A stretch of 64,000 nucleotides of DNA from Balanoglossus misakiensis (lineage: Eukaryota; Hemichordata). The stretch covers positions 2,728,001 to 2,792,000 of the forward strand of contig CM082580.2 in NCBI GenBank assembly GCA_040954595.2, read 5' to 3'. Of the stretch, positions 24,021 to 35,379 are shown piece by piece (the stretch's first letter is position 1; each line of letters starts with the position of its first letter). The translations under genes and the position numbers were made by a program. The notes below the pieces were generated by a model that saw only the letters and a program-made list of their open reading frames with translations, was not told the origin of the DNA and searched no databases.

Positions 24021-24104
24021 TAGCCTTGCGTACACGGTACAGGTCTGTGTGTTCCCGGCGTTACGCGGCCTCCACGGGAACACGCAGACCTGTACGCAGA
24101 GCTA
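24021..24104. mobile_element. 84-bp minimal TIR element with perfect 9-bp target duplication
   Basis: CACCACAAC at 24012-24020 and 24105-24113 flank a unit that starts TAGCCTTGCGTACA and ends TGTACGCAGAGCTA. It contains ACAGGTCTGTGTGTTCCCGG in one arm and its near-inverse in the other. It is essentially just the two ends of the 12418-12662 family with almost no loop. Confidence 0.85.
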
Positions 24105-24113
24105 CACCACAAC

Positions 24114-25960
24114 TTGCAACATTTTTTCTTCTTCAGAATTCATTTTGGCTTGAACAACATACAATGACGATGTAACACTCTTGGCAATGTGTGAGTTGTT
24201 GTCTACATCAAGATACCGGTACTTATAGGCGTACATGTATGTGTAATTGAAATAGTGAAAATATTCTTCAAAGTTACAGCTACTTTGGCTATAAGGTAGA
24301 GTGTAATGTTAAAAACTGACAGTAGTTCTGAAAAGAATCATCGAGGCTGAGCTGACAACCAGATTACTGAGTATTTAACTAGGCCCTATAGGCCTATGCT
24401 ATGCGAAGCAGGAAAAGAAACTATAGGCCTAGCTGACTCACTGAACCAGAATGATGAAAAATAGCCAAAGGTTTCATGCTATTTAGTGGAGCGGCGTAAC
24501 AAATCGATTGTGTGCGACTCATATGGGGTAAAACACATTAACATTAACATGAGCAAAGTTTGGTGCTTATCACAAAATGAACAATCGATCTGAAAATGTG
24601 TGTTATGGGTGTCCTGAGAAGTCGGCCAGCACTTAGTCTGGCCCCATACCAGTGTGTTTTAGATATATAGACATTTCTATATATCTAAAACACACTGGTA
24701 TGGGGCCAGGCTAGCCAACACTGAAAGTCGGGCAGTACGAGAAGTCGGCCTGTGGGAGAGAACCGTTGGTACTTTGTCTTATATATAACTGTTTCACTAC
24801 GAAATGTTTCCTTGATGTACAGGAGCTGAGATATTGGTACAAAAAGCCGACGAATTTTAATAAAACTGTCTCTTCACTTCGCATGTACGTCACCGGGGTA
24901 CGTCAACATTAGTCAATTGCACTTACTGCGCTGCGCTAGTAGTCTGTTCCTCGTCGCGTTTCTTTGCTTGGTGTTGTCTCAGAAAGTATGAATATACACA
25001 TACATCTTCTATGTATTTTAGTAGGCTTTGAAACTCCCTTTAATCAGAAATGTCGCAGGAATTTGGCGAACAACCTAAGCTCCTTACGGTTATGCCTCCC
25101 CACTATATTATCATAAGAAGCCTGCAATAAAATTTCAATGCATTTGATCAGTTATTCTGACAGGTAATTCTGATTCTCCACGGCACTGCGTCTGTTTTGA
25201 CCAGTTCACTCAGGTGTACCACTGGGTTATTTGTCAAAAGATAATTTGAATGAGCGCTCATTAAGTTGTACTGTTACGATAAAGGTCAAATCTGTATAAA
25301 GGCCAAATATGATTTTTGAGGTCAATTAACCCAGAGCTCGGGAATGTCAATGTAATAGAGGCGATGTTTGGTAGTATTTATTTGGAGTAGATATAGGGAA
25401 AGCTGGTTACAATGTCAATCATCGTCGAACTGACTTTGTTATATAAATGTGTTATGTAAATTTGTACCTATATACTAGTACTTATATTGATGCCCAATGA
25501 AATTGTCATGATTGTATTTATCATATTTTACATGTTTAACCACGCCTTGAGAAAAGTAATTATAAGAACTTTGTTTCCGAAGTTGTAAGTAGAATTTAAC
25601 GGGATGTGATGAGTACCCGGCAATTCCCGATTTCGCGATTTTTCACAAAAATCGTGTATTTCAGGGGAATATTATGTCAGTAGATTAATTTCGTCGTTTC
25701 GATGTATCGTCATTTCGGTGTTTTGCTGTTTCGTCGTTTCGCTGTTCCGTGCTAGTGAGCTCGTTTCCCTTCCCCGTGTACTTTACTGGACGTACTTGTT
25801 GTACTGGAGTAATTCTCGGCAATAAATGAACGTGAATCAGCCGCGTGTCTCCGTGGATCACTGTTCTCATCAGAGCCCGTTACCTCGTCGCTACAAATTC
25901 CCCGATATATGAACAACAGTAATATTTCAGCGGTAACAGTACACATGGACAAGCAATTCG
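24114..25960. other. Intergenic stretch upstream of NOSTRIN, no gene recognised
   Basis: Apart from the hairpin at 24638-24709 and a CGTTTCG-rich imperfect 10-bp repeat at about 25688-25750, no exon or RNA gene is supported. It probably includes the 5' flank of NOSTRIN. Confidence 0.4.
24638..24709. repeat. Near-perfect 72-bp hairpin
   Basis: CTGGCCCCATACCAGTGTGT with TTTAGATATATAGA is followed after a few bases by its inverse ending GGTATGGGGCCAG. Arms are about 33 bp with almost no mismatch and a loop of about 5 bases. Confidence 0.8.
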
Positions 25961-25974
25961 GCTTCTGATGCATT

Positions 25975-26700
25975 TAAAGAACTAACATTGCCAATTAATA
26001 AACAAATCTTCTACGCGAAACGCTCTACTCATAATCGACTCAACAACACCAGATCTGCCTACTATCGTTCAAAGATTGAAAACTCTGATCAACGTATAAA
26101 GTTATTCTCTGTCATCGACGATATCATTGGTGAGAAATCGTCATCAGCCGTGATTCTGCCACGTCATTGCGACCCCTAGGTTCTGGCTGAAAAGTTTTCG
26201 GACTTTTTCTTGGAGAAAGTGATGAAGTTCAGAGAGTTACTGGATTCCACAAGTGGGGTACAAGAATTTAATGACTGGGGCCCAACATTTAATAATTTCA
26301 TGTGTGTTTCAGAGCAATATGTCTCTAAGTTATGCAAATCAATGAATTCCAAATCTTGTAAACTTGACCCAATCCCGACTTCTTTGCTGAAAATGTGTCT
26401 TCCATATACATCAACACGTATCACAGACATAGTAAATAAGTCATTCATATCTGGTGTTTTTCCACAGTGTCATAGTTAGAACTTTACTGAAGAACCCTGG
26501 ATTGGATCAACATACATGTAAGTTGAAAAACTATCGACCTGTATCAAATCTTTCGTTTATTTGGTAAAGTCATTGAAATGATAGCAGTAGATCAACTAGT
26601 ACATCATGATCATTTAACGAGGTCTCAGCTGTATTGCAAATTTCAATCTGCTTATCTAGAATTCCATAGCACAGAAACGGCTTTGCTAAAGGTACAAAAC
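25975..26700 (+). pseudogene. LINE reverse-transcriptase fragment (jockey/CR1-like)
   Basis: Successive frames read RLNNTRSAYYRSKIE, then VSKLCKSMNSKSCKLDPIPT, SLLKMCLPY, IVNKSFISGVFP, KNYRPVSNLSF and FQSAYLEFHSTETALLKVQND. These are the linker and the first RT motifs of a jockey/CR1-type LINE (CxLDPIPT, NYRPVSNL, FQSAYxxxHSTETALL). Several frameshifts and a stop break it, and it stops abruptly at about 26700 where another repeat begins. Both ends are truncated. Confidence 0.8.
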
Positions 26701-26920
26701 GACAAATATATATACATAAAGTTGGTTTTTTTGGGGGGGAGGGGGTCACATTTTAGAAAAGTAATTTCGAGGGGGGCGCCTTTTACATTTAGTCCGTGAC
26801 TCAAATTCCAACGTCCTCTCCCCGTAAAAAAAACGAATGCCCCCTTATTTTCGTTGATTTTAGACGCAGTTGTCAGTTGGCATTCAAATGTCCAGCTGAC
26901 GGGCAACTTCGGCAACGTGG

Positions 26921-27175
26921 TTTCCAGGCTAACTAATAGGGTTAGTGGTTTGGTTTTTGTTGGAAATTTTTTGCCCAAATTTCGGGTGACCTCAGGTGAC
27001 CTTTGACCTACTTTCTCATGCCTAACCGTGAGGGCTAAAATTCTGGTTTTTCTTGGACATGGACGAGTATTTGATGGACTTGGGGTGATCCCTAACCTAT
27101 GTTCACACCCACTTGGCATTTGGTGGGGTCCGATTGGGCTCCCGCTAATGCTGCTTGCAGCTTTAATTTAATATA
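26921..27175. repeat. Dispersed copy of the half-site-bearing repeat
   Basis: It matches the tandem repeat at 0.8-3.4 kb from GGCTAACTAATAGGG through to GCTGCTTGCAGCTTTAATT. It carries the triple half-site at 26987-27009. Confidence 0.7.
26987..27009 (-). promoter_or_regulatory. Triple nuclear-receptor-like half-site (DR1 + DR4)
   Basis: Three perfect AGGTCA half-sites on the minus strand with spacings 1 and 4, the same as at 1800-1822 and 3060-3082, conserved in a copy 24 kb away. Confidence 0.45.
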
Positions 27176-27844
27176 TCCCTACTCAAGATTGTTCAGTAAA
27201 CGCATGAGTCCTGCAGTCACCTGTTTTGTTTTGAAAGGGATACTGCCTATTTTACCATTTCCACTGTCTGATTTGTGCCCAGTTACCATGCAAGTGCATC
27301 TTGGGTAAGAATTGCATTTTGCTTTAATATCAAGAGGGCTGCATGTACGTTTGCTGTCCACCACATTTCTCCACAAATTTTGTATTTTGACAAGCATTAG
27401 ACTTCTGAAGACTTAGTCTGAAGACTTATATTTCTGTATGTTATTCAAGAGTCAGACCAAATTTCATGTTTTCTGTGGGAAAATTGAATTCCATCTGGAA
27501 ATCTTTACTTTCCATGTTTGATACACTGCAGCTGATATACAGGCAATTGTTGTTTAATTCATAAAGTTATATTAGCAAACTGACCACATGGCTATTGTGT
27601 GTGATGAGAGTGCCCCATAAATGAATCTGAAAATAAATGTAACTCTAAATTTGTTGGTACGTTATTGTTTTGGAAACCTTCCTTTCGTCAGTTCAATTGC
27701 CAATTTATAATGTAGTAACCAAAATTATCAGCAATACCAATCAATGGGGCTACAAACTATTGTTATTGCTGCCTGCAAATGTCCACTCAGTCCAAGTTCA
27801 CTGTACAACGTAAATTTCTGTATGTTATACAGAGTCTCTCTTTG

Positions 27845-27918
27845 TATACCTGATATGTCAACAAACGTGACCATATTTGTTTGTTTATTATGCCAATCAA
27901 TAACAAACAAACAAACAC
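27845..27918. repeat. Partial copy of the CACAGGGGGC MITE
   Basis: TATGTCAACAAACGTGACC, CATATTTGTTTGTTTATTAT and GCCAATCAATAACAAACA match one arm of the element at 48329-48659. The terminus is missing. Confidence 0.65.
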
Positions 27919-28297
27919 GCACAATAAAAGCACAGAGGCTTTTACATGACCCATTTGTTCAACTTCAGTGAGGTGTTAATGACTTTGCAACTAGGGGGTA
28001 TTGTCAGAACAGCATGGCTATTCCACCACTGTTTCTCTCTCTGTCCCCCCCCAGCATTACTGACAACACATTTTACTCCCTCCCAATTCAACTTCCAAGG
28101 GGGGGGGGGGGTGTTAATTTATGTATTTTCCCATTTTTAAGTTTCCATGTTGTTTCACACTTTCATGTCAACAAGTTTTCATCCAGCCACCACATCGCAT
28201 CTACACATATCAACTATCACTATGATACATTCTAGAGTTTTCAAGTTTGACTGAGGCACAAATTCCACTAGCTCTTTACAAAACCACTTACTATACC
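27919..28297. other. Low-information stretch with a G12 tract
   Basis: Contains a G-run at about 28099-28110 and CT-rich sequence; no supported gene. Confidence 0.4.
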
Positions 28298-28690
28298 GGA
28301 TTTTGCCGAGAGTTCGCCCACCCAAAAGGGCACCCACGGGCTGTTATATGGGGAATTACTGTTTCACTTTGGACTTGGTCTGTGGCATTTCACTTTGACC
28401 AATCCACTGAAAAACATCAAGGAAAGCTTCAAGGAGTTGCCCAAAATTGCTACATTTGTAGGTGAATCTTGACTGAACTTATAGCCGACTCTAACACAAT
28501 ATAAAAATGACTTATCATCATTTCAATGATTTAAATGGGTGTCAACTAAAATATACTTCTGCATTTAGCTTGATAGTAGATAACCTTTTCTGTCGATTAA
28601 CGGCCCTGGGCGGTAAATTAGATCTACATGTACACCATACAATGTAGCCATTTTCTGTATAACGGCCCTGGGCGAACTCTTGTAAAATCC
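28298..28690. mobile_element. Probable MITE with GGATTTT...GAGTTCGCCCA termini
   Basis: GGATTTTGCCGAGAGTTCGC at the left faces TGGGCGAACTCTTGTAAAAT at the right, about 21 bp with small mismatches. An internal repeat CGGCCCTGGGCG appears twice near the right end. Target duplication unclear. Confidence 0.55.
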
Positions 28691-29331
28691 GCTAGTTTAG
28701 TCTCTATTCCCATTCAACCTTCTGCATTCCTACAACCATATCCAAAAGCATACACACACACAATACAGGTCAATTTTACGTGAGTAGTGGATCACGTACT
28801 TTATTGGATGAACTGAACATTTACCCCGCACCAAAACCCAGAGATAAAACCCTTTTTTATGATAAGGGAAAAAATCCTCTGGGAAAGCGTAGGTAACTAT
28901 ACAGATTCACCAAATATTGAATTTTAAATTAATGCCTTCTGAAAAAGTTTCTGGTAAAACTGAAAAATATTACTAGTTCTCAGTAAATCATAACTGTTTT
29001 TGTGTTATACTGTTCTGTATATAATGTTTACAATTTAAGGGCCACTACCTATAAAATTTTGGCACAGTTCATTGTTATTGTTGACAATTCTGGAATTGAA
29101 TAAAAATTGTAACAATAACAATGCTGATTATGCACACAAGGAATCATGGTTAATACTCGGAGCAAAATTATTGAAAGAGACGCCAAATGCTATAATAAGA
29201 ATGTCTCATCTAAACTATGTTCAATAAAAATTAGCACTTGACAATGTCAAGCAAATGCAAAATCATCATTTATCAAAAAAGAAAGAATATCAACTTTGAA
29301 TACTGCACGCACAAGTAAATTGTGTCCAAAG

Positions 29332-29423
29332 AAATCTGATTAAAATCAGATGTAGGGAACGGCCAGGCGACAGCATAAAAAACCCCACGTCGCCGTTCCC
29401 TACATCTGATTTCAATCAGATTG
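29332..29423. mobile_element. 92-bp minimal copy of the CAATCTGATT long-TIR family
   Basis: AATCTGATTAAAATCAGATG, TAGGGAACGGC and GGCGACAGCATAAAAAA are followed directly by the inverted CGTCGCCGTTCCCTACATCT end. The flanks TGTCCAAAG (29323-29331) and TGTCAAAAA (29424-29432) agree at 7 of 9 bases, consistent with an old 9-bp target duplication. It is a loop-free version of 11993-13195. Confidence 0.75.
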
Positions 29424-29610
29424 TGTCAAAAATGACTAATGTAGTGATCACAGGAAACTACGCTGGACTTGAAGAGATATATACTAGAAGGAAACCTCAT
29501 CAGCTACAGCCAATGGGAAAACTGTTTGATAAAATCAATAAATAGAGAATTCAGGAAAAAAAAGACTCCTCAAAGATGAGGATTCAAATGTAAAATAACT
29601 GAAAACTGAA

Positions 29611-30490
29611 AGTGTATAAAATATATCAAATAAAATTATTTTAAAAAGTGAAATCAATGTCAATTGTTGTTTGTTCAAAATGCGTAAATAATGTGTTCCC
29701 TGTAAGCCATGTTATTTCATAAAGGAATTTACTGCCCCTGTCCCCCCACCAAATATACAATCAGTTAGGCCTATATGCAAACACATTATTTATGCATTTA
29801 TCAAGAAAATTTTCATCAAAAAATCAAAGTGCTGTAAACTCTCACACACAGCACACCGTAAGGTCAAAAGAAAATTGAAACCTTCTCATCTGATATAGGA
29901 TTTGAAGGACTTCATTGAAGACCCCCAAGCATTGAGTAAAAAGGAAAGTGTATAAAAAATAGAAAAAAAGATAATTTTAAAAAGTGGAATAAATCTCAAA
30001 TTCCAAAAGTGTAAATAATGTGTTGCCTGTAAGCCATGTTATTTCATGAGTGAATTTACTGCCCCACCCCCACCAAAATAAAAGACAAAAAACAATTAAA
30101 TCTATATGGCTTCTGCAAGCACATTAATTACATATTTATCAAGAAAATTTTCATCAAAAAATCAAAGTGCTGTAAACACTCACACACAGAATTTTGTAAA
30201 AAGAATCTCTACGAAACACAGACACACACACACACAGATATCAAAACTGTTCCATAAATAATAAAAACTTCAATTGTTTTTGTTCAAAAAGTGTAAATAA
30301 TGTGTTTCCTATAAGCCATGTTATTTCATGAGCGAATTTACTACCCCACCCCACCCAAATAAAAAACATTAAATCTCTCTATGGCTTCTGCAAACACATT
30401 ATTTATGCATTTCTCAAGAAAATCTTCATCAAAAAATCAAAGTACTGTAAACACTCACACAGAATTTTGTAAACAAAATTACTATTTTGT
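29611..30490. repeat. Three tandem-like copies of a repeat of about 280-330 bp
   Basis: Each copy has GTAAATAATGTGTT, AAGCCATGTTATTTCAT, a C-rich stretch, and TCAAGAAAATTTTCATCAAA (TCTTCATC in the third) followed by AGTGCTGTAAAC. The first motif lies near 29685, 30011 and 30287. Short CA runs separate copies. No coding potential. Confidence 0.75.
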
Positions 30491-30924
30491 AAACAAAATT
30501 ACTACAAAACACGCACACACACACATCAAAACTGTTTCAAAATACTTTAAAACATTAAAGAATACAACAGATATACCGGTATATAGAACACTACACAAAC
30601 ATGTGGAAAGCAACTAATGAACTGATCCCAGGAAACTACACTGGACTTGAAGGATCTATTGCAATTGTTTTTCATCATCAAATCGGGTTATTCATGACAT
30701 ACATATGGTATTCTCAAATATATTGCAAATTGAAACCTTCTTATCTGTTATAGCCATTGGGAAAATTTCATTCAAGACGTACCCCCTAACACTGAGGAAA
30801 TATTGCACAGAAAGACATGAATGTTAAAATGTTCACACACACACACATACATATTTTTTATTTATAATATGCGAAAGTACAGGGGAGGAAGCGAAGACAG
30901 CGCGCGCAAAGATAGAAAGGAGTT

Positions 30925-31080
30925 GAAGAGGGACTGCAATCTTGTGACTTCTTCTGCAAGGATGACTAGGGACAGCGATCTTGTGACGTCTTCTGCCAGG
31001 ATGAAGAGGGACTGCAATCTTGTGACTTCTTCTGCAAGGATGAAGAGGGACTGCGATCTTGTGACGTCTTCTGCAAGGAT
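30925..31080. repeat. 39-bp minisatellite, four units in A-B-A-B order
   Basis: Four exact-length 39-bp units alternate between a CAATC/GACTTC form and a CGATC/GACGTC form, so the higher-order unit is 78 bp. Because 39 is a multiple of three, both strands stay open across it; no start, domain or splice context supports a real protein. Confidence 0.85.
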
Positions 31081-31132
31081 GGATATGGTGAACCTGCTTC
31101 ATCAGATGACCAAATACAACCAGCAACCCAAG

Positions 31133-31605
31133 ACACCGAAGACAATGAAAATTCAAGAATGAATTCAAGAATATAACCATGGCAACACAGATGCCAGAAT
31201 ATAACCACAGAGTACCACCAGACACCACAGACAATGAAAATTCAATAATGAATTCAAGAAAATAACCATGGCAACACAGATGCCAGATTATAACCACAGA
31301 GTACCACCAGACACCAAAGACAATGAAAATTCAATAATGAATTTAAGAACATAACCATGTCAACACAGGTGCCAGATTATAACCACAGAGTACTCCTAGA
31401 CACCATAAGACGATGAAAATTCAAAAAATTCATAAAAAAAATAACCATGGCAACACAGATGCCAGAATATAACCAGAGAGTACCACCAGACACCAAAGAC
31501 AATGAAAATTCATTAATGAATTCAAGAATATAATCATGGCAACACAGATGCCAAAAACAACCACAGAGTACCGGTACATGTACTCCAAGACACTCAAAGA
31601 TCATG
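31133..31605. repeat. Tandem repeat of about 88-90 bp, about five to six units
   Basis: Units contain CAATGAAAATTCAA, CATGGCAACACAGATGCCAG and ACAGAGTACCACCAGACACC. The first motif recurs near 31140, 31230, 31318, 31411, 31500 and 31594. Confidence 0.85.
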
Positions 31606-31912
31606 AAAATTCAAAAATATCAAAGATGCCAAAACACGATGACACTGAGAACTCCCACACACCCAGAAAGTCCCACCATATTACATAATATAGCACGGGA
31701 GCTTATTTAAAATATACAAATATTCAAAAATTGATAAATACAACTTCTGCAATCACATATGCCCCCAAAAATCAAGAGAACAATAAAAATCCTACACACA
31801 AAAATGTTGTCTTTCCATAAAAAAAAGTCAGGAAAGGTTTGAGCAGTCTTGTCACTGCTCATCAAGATGCACTACAGAATGAAAATAAATCGCAGCAATC
31901 AAAACCAACAAA

Positions 31913-32330
31913 CATACATACATACACTGGTATACACACACAAACACATACACAGACCCTTGGGCATTTTACATTATACATACACACATATACATACATA
32001 CATACACACATACATACATACATACATACATACATACATACATACATACAGGCAGGCAGACACACACACACACACACACACACATACATACGTACATACC
32101 CGGGTACATGCATACATACACCCACACATGAATAAATAAAGATGGATGGATGGATGGATGGATGGATGGATGGATGGATGGATGGATGAATGAATGAATG
32201 AATGAATGAATGAATGAAGAATGGATGGATTGATGGATGGATGGACGGACAAGCAAATAAAATAAATAAATAAATAAATAAATAAAAATAAATAAATAAA
32301 TAAATAAAAACAAATAAAATAAAATAATAA
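31913..32330. repeat. Compound microsatellite (CATA, CA, GATG, AATG, AATA)
   Basis: Blocks in order: CATA units, a CA run, GGAT/GATG units, GAAT units, then AAAT units. Several long open frames on both strands are artefacts of the 4-bp periodicity. Confidence 0.95.
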
Positions 32331-33500
32331 GTTATCCCCCATGACAAAATCCCCTCTGGCTTTGAAAAACTCCTATAAAAGCTATCATATGGCTGTAAAA
32401 ATCAATGAGACACACTAACGGATTGAAACCCAGAGTCCCCTGACTTTTCTGTATCCCCTTAAATTTACACATATTCATATTTCAATATTAATCACGAAAA
32501 CATGGCCATTAAACCTCTATTTCCTCTACATTACCAAATCATACTTTCAAAATCACAATACTAGTAAATCATACCTATCAAGTACAATGGCAATTCAAGT
32601 TTATACAGAGAGAGAGAGCAGGTCGAACAATATTCAATGGTGGTTCAATGTTCATTGTCACGTTTGCTTTCTAAACACAACTGTTCCACACAAGTTTTGT
32701 ACTAATACAGAAATAATGGTGTAATCCCTTGTTTACCATTAAGGGTATTTAAACTTGACTTTGTCTATTATTGTGGGTGCAATTGCACACTCTAGGGTTG
32801 CATGGTAAACACCTGAAGGCTATTGTATCCCATGTTAGTAATTAGTATTAGTGTTAATATTACAGTGCTTGTTACGGGTGCAATGCTTATTGTGTCTATA
32901 AGACCCAACAACCTTCAGGTTAAGTTCAATAAATCGTTGTGATAATTTAGGACTGTAATCAAGAAATGCGATGGGATTCATTTTCTGTTTCAATGACAAA
33001 CTTCAAGCAGTGTTGGCATACTGAAATGAACACATTGTAATTTAATTTTAACCTGCCCCATCTCTCTCTCTATGACATAATTACTAAAAATTGAAATATG
33101 GATCATCATAACTGAGGAAGACACTGATCAATGTTCAATTGCAACCCATGGGGGGGAGAGTCCTGTTCTTGAAATGACGATGAAATCAATGTTGGTTGAA
33201 GTCAGTGAAAAGAAAGTCATCCTGTCCAAGGCAACATCTCTGCATCTGATGCACCGGCTTTTGAATTCCTAATGTATCCTCTTCTTTCCTATAAACACAA
33301 AGAGCACATTACACTCACCTTGTATAGAGACATTTAACTTTGGCACAGAAACAAAACTGTGCTCCTGTTAGCTCTACCCAAATGAAGGAATCGATGGCTT
33401 CTGTGAGTTGCTCCACTTTAGCGTTACAATTGAAGTGATGACATCCAGTACCTTAATTACTTTATTGTTTTATTGAATGACATTGTAACATGGTGGAGTC
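32331..33500. other. Intergenic sequence, no gene recognised
   Basis: No exon with conserved motifs, RNA gene or palindromic element was recognised in this stretch. Confidence 0.4.
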
Positions 33501-33658
33501 TGAGTGAAAGCTCCAGACATGAAAAATCAGAACAATGGGCACATGTTCAGATCCTCAAATTGCATCATACAGAGACAAAAAAAACTGACATGCACAGACA
33601 TCTGGCTCTGCACTTCAATGTTTTCTTTTAAAACGATGGCTGCCTTTTGGCCATACTG

Positions 33659-35106
33659 CAGTAGAACGTCGATTATCCGAATTGTTCAGTTATCTGAACT
33701 CACTCTGTGTCCCCTGCAAAGTCTACAATTGTAGGCGTAGACCTTGGCTCAATCATTGTTTGATGGTTGCGGCCATCACTCTCAAAGGATGGCATTATAG
33801 TACAGCATTTTCCTCTTTAACAGTTATTTCTTTAGACAACCTTACCGCCAATTTGCCTTTTGTTTTAATTCTGAAAGTGTTAATGTTTTGTATCCTCGGG
33901 TATGACTCGTTTGGATGCAATCGCAAGAGGTGTGAAAATAAACAGCTCGTCAATGGTAAGGTAATGACCGATGGTCGGCTTCTTCTTGATCAGGTGCGTA
34001 TTTCTCCCACTGACACTACACTATTGATCTAACCCATGGATCAAGGCGTGTTGGATGCTCTGAAATGTCGATACAAGGCCAAGATGTGGTGGACAGTCAT
34101 CCTGAAAAAATTTGGACGTGTCGCTAACAGAGAGTGGGAAGACCGCGACACTGAAAGACACTTGTTATATGGTGGCTGAATCGTAGCATGAAATCACTGC
34201 TGCACTTTATGTAATGCCTGGCACGAGTTCCGAATAAACATCAGCATTAAACACTGAAGTCACCATCTCTGCCTCAGTAGAAGATGAAACTGCCCAAGAA
34301 GTGATCGACACAATTCCCAAAGAAGACCTCATGCAAGTCTCCGAGAGGTTCAATGTCGACGAGGGTGACCCCGGCTTCAAAATTCTCAACGACGAAGAAA
34401 TCCTTCAGATTGCCCAGAAATCAACAGCGGACATCGATGCACCAGTGGATGACAGCGACAAGGAAAACAGCGAACCGTGTGTACCCATTCCCACCAATGC
34501 TGAAGCAGCTGACATGTTCTTCCGATGTTTGTTATGGTTAGAAGCCCAGCCAGACAGTGACCCCACTACTTCTCCGCAGCATGCACCAGACAGCCATCCG
34601 AAAGCGTCATGAGACAGCCAAACAGAAGACTATCACCTCTTTCTTCAAGAAGCCCAGCCAGTTTTTACTTCTCCGCAGCATGCACCAGGCAGCCATCCGA
34701 AAGCGTCATGAGACAGCCAAACAGAAGACTATCACCTCTTTCTTCAAGAAGCCCAGCCAGTTTTTACTTCTCCGCAGCATGCACCAGACAGCCATCCGAA
34801 AGCGTCATGAGACAGCCAAACAGAAGACTATCACCTCTTTCTTCAAGAAGCCCAGCCAGTTTTTACTTCTCCGCAGCATGCACCAGGCAGCCATCCGAAA
34901 GCGTCATGAGACAGCCAAACAGAAGACTATAACCTCTTTCTTCAAGAAGATGTAAGCACTAAGAAAACTTAACTTCAGTCTTTGAACTCTCAAATTACAA
35001 GTACTCGTTGTTTGTTGAACTTTATTACAACACTGATCAACATGAACGTGCGCATCTGAACAAAAATCATGTCCCCTTAGGTGTTCGGATAATCGACATT
35101 CTACTG
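33659..35106 (+). mobile_element. Tigger/pogo DNA transposon, internally decayed, with both TIRs
   Basis: Ends are CAGTAGAACGTCGATTATCC on the left and GGATAATCGACATTCTACTG on the right, the classic Tigger-type terminus. TA follows the right end (35107-35108); TACTG occurs just outside both ends. Internal sequence keeps only the 3' part of the transposase gene (from about 34037). It is inserted in the CATACTG of the GATGGCTGCC-bearing tandem-repeat family that continues at 35.4-37.8 kb. Confidence 0.85.
34037..34955 (+). pseudogene. Tigger/pogo transposase 3' part with four in-frame C-terminal repeats
   Basis: It starts in the DDE domain with MDQGVLDALKCRYKAKMW (third catalytic Asp present), then breaks into several frames. 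The stretch 34301-34560 reads DPGFKILNDEEILQIA and AADMFFRCLLWLEAQPDSDP, the acidic C-terminal part of Tigger proteins. After a shift near 34560, the frame 34557-34955 contains a 33-residue unit repeated about four times at an exact 99-bp spacing: LLLRSMHQAAIRKRHETAKQ then KTITSFFKKPSQF. Each unit carries QKTITSFF, a match to the PCNA-binding PIP box (QxxIxxFF), at 34623, 34722, 34821 and 34920. Domains for DNA binding and the first two catalytic Asp are missing, so it is not an active transposase. Confidence 0.8.
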
Positions 35107-35379
35107 TACTGGGGGGGGGGGGGTGTTCTAAATTGACGCGCGCCGGGATGAGAAATGAGAAACAAACTTTTTTTTGGCCTTATGGCCTTATGCTCAGGCT
35201 TAGGCAGTGTGGCCCCTAACAAACTTAATTTTTAGAAGCTTTGAGTCAATTTGAGGATTTCTAAAGAAATCTCCGAGTCAGTCCTATACCTTTGCATGTA
35301 TAGTGGATAATTTTCTTGAGTCAGTGGCGCGTCATATGGGCTTAGACATCACACTGTACCTTTGAACAATGCTTGGCTG

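Noticed and set aside
24636-24712. Hairpin as a definite pre-miRNA
   Set aside because: Perfect long pairing and no evidence of conserved seed or expression; kept only as a palindrome.
26652-27119. 155-codon minus-strand frame
   Set aside because: It runs across a LINE fragment, a G-run and a dispersed repeat; no coherent domain.
31862-32347. Long minus-strand open frames (up to 161 codons) rich in Ser-Ile-His-Pro and Tyr-Val-Cys
   Set aside because: They are translations of CATA, GATG, AATG and AATA microsatellites; three frames are open at once, as expected for 4-bp repeats without stops.
34609-34932. Overlapping 107-codon frame RQPNRRLSPLSSRSPASF across the PIP-box array
   Set aside because: It is a shadow frame of the 99-bp repeat; the other frame matches the known Tigger C-terminus.
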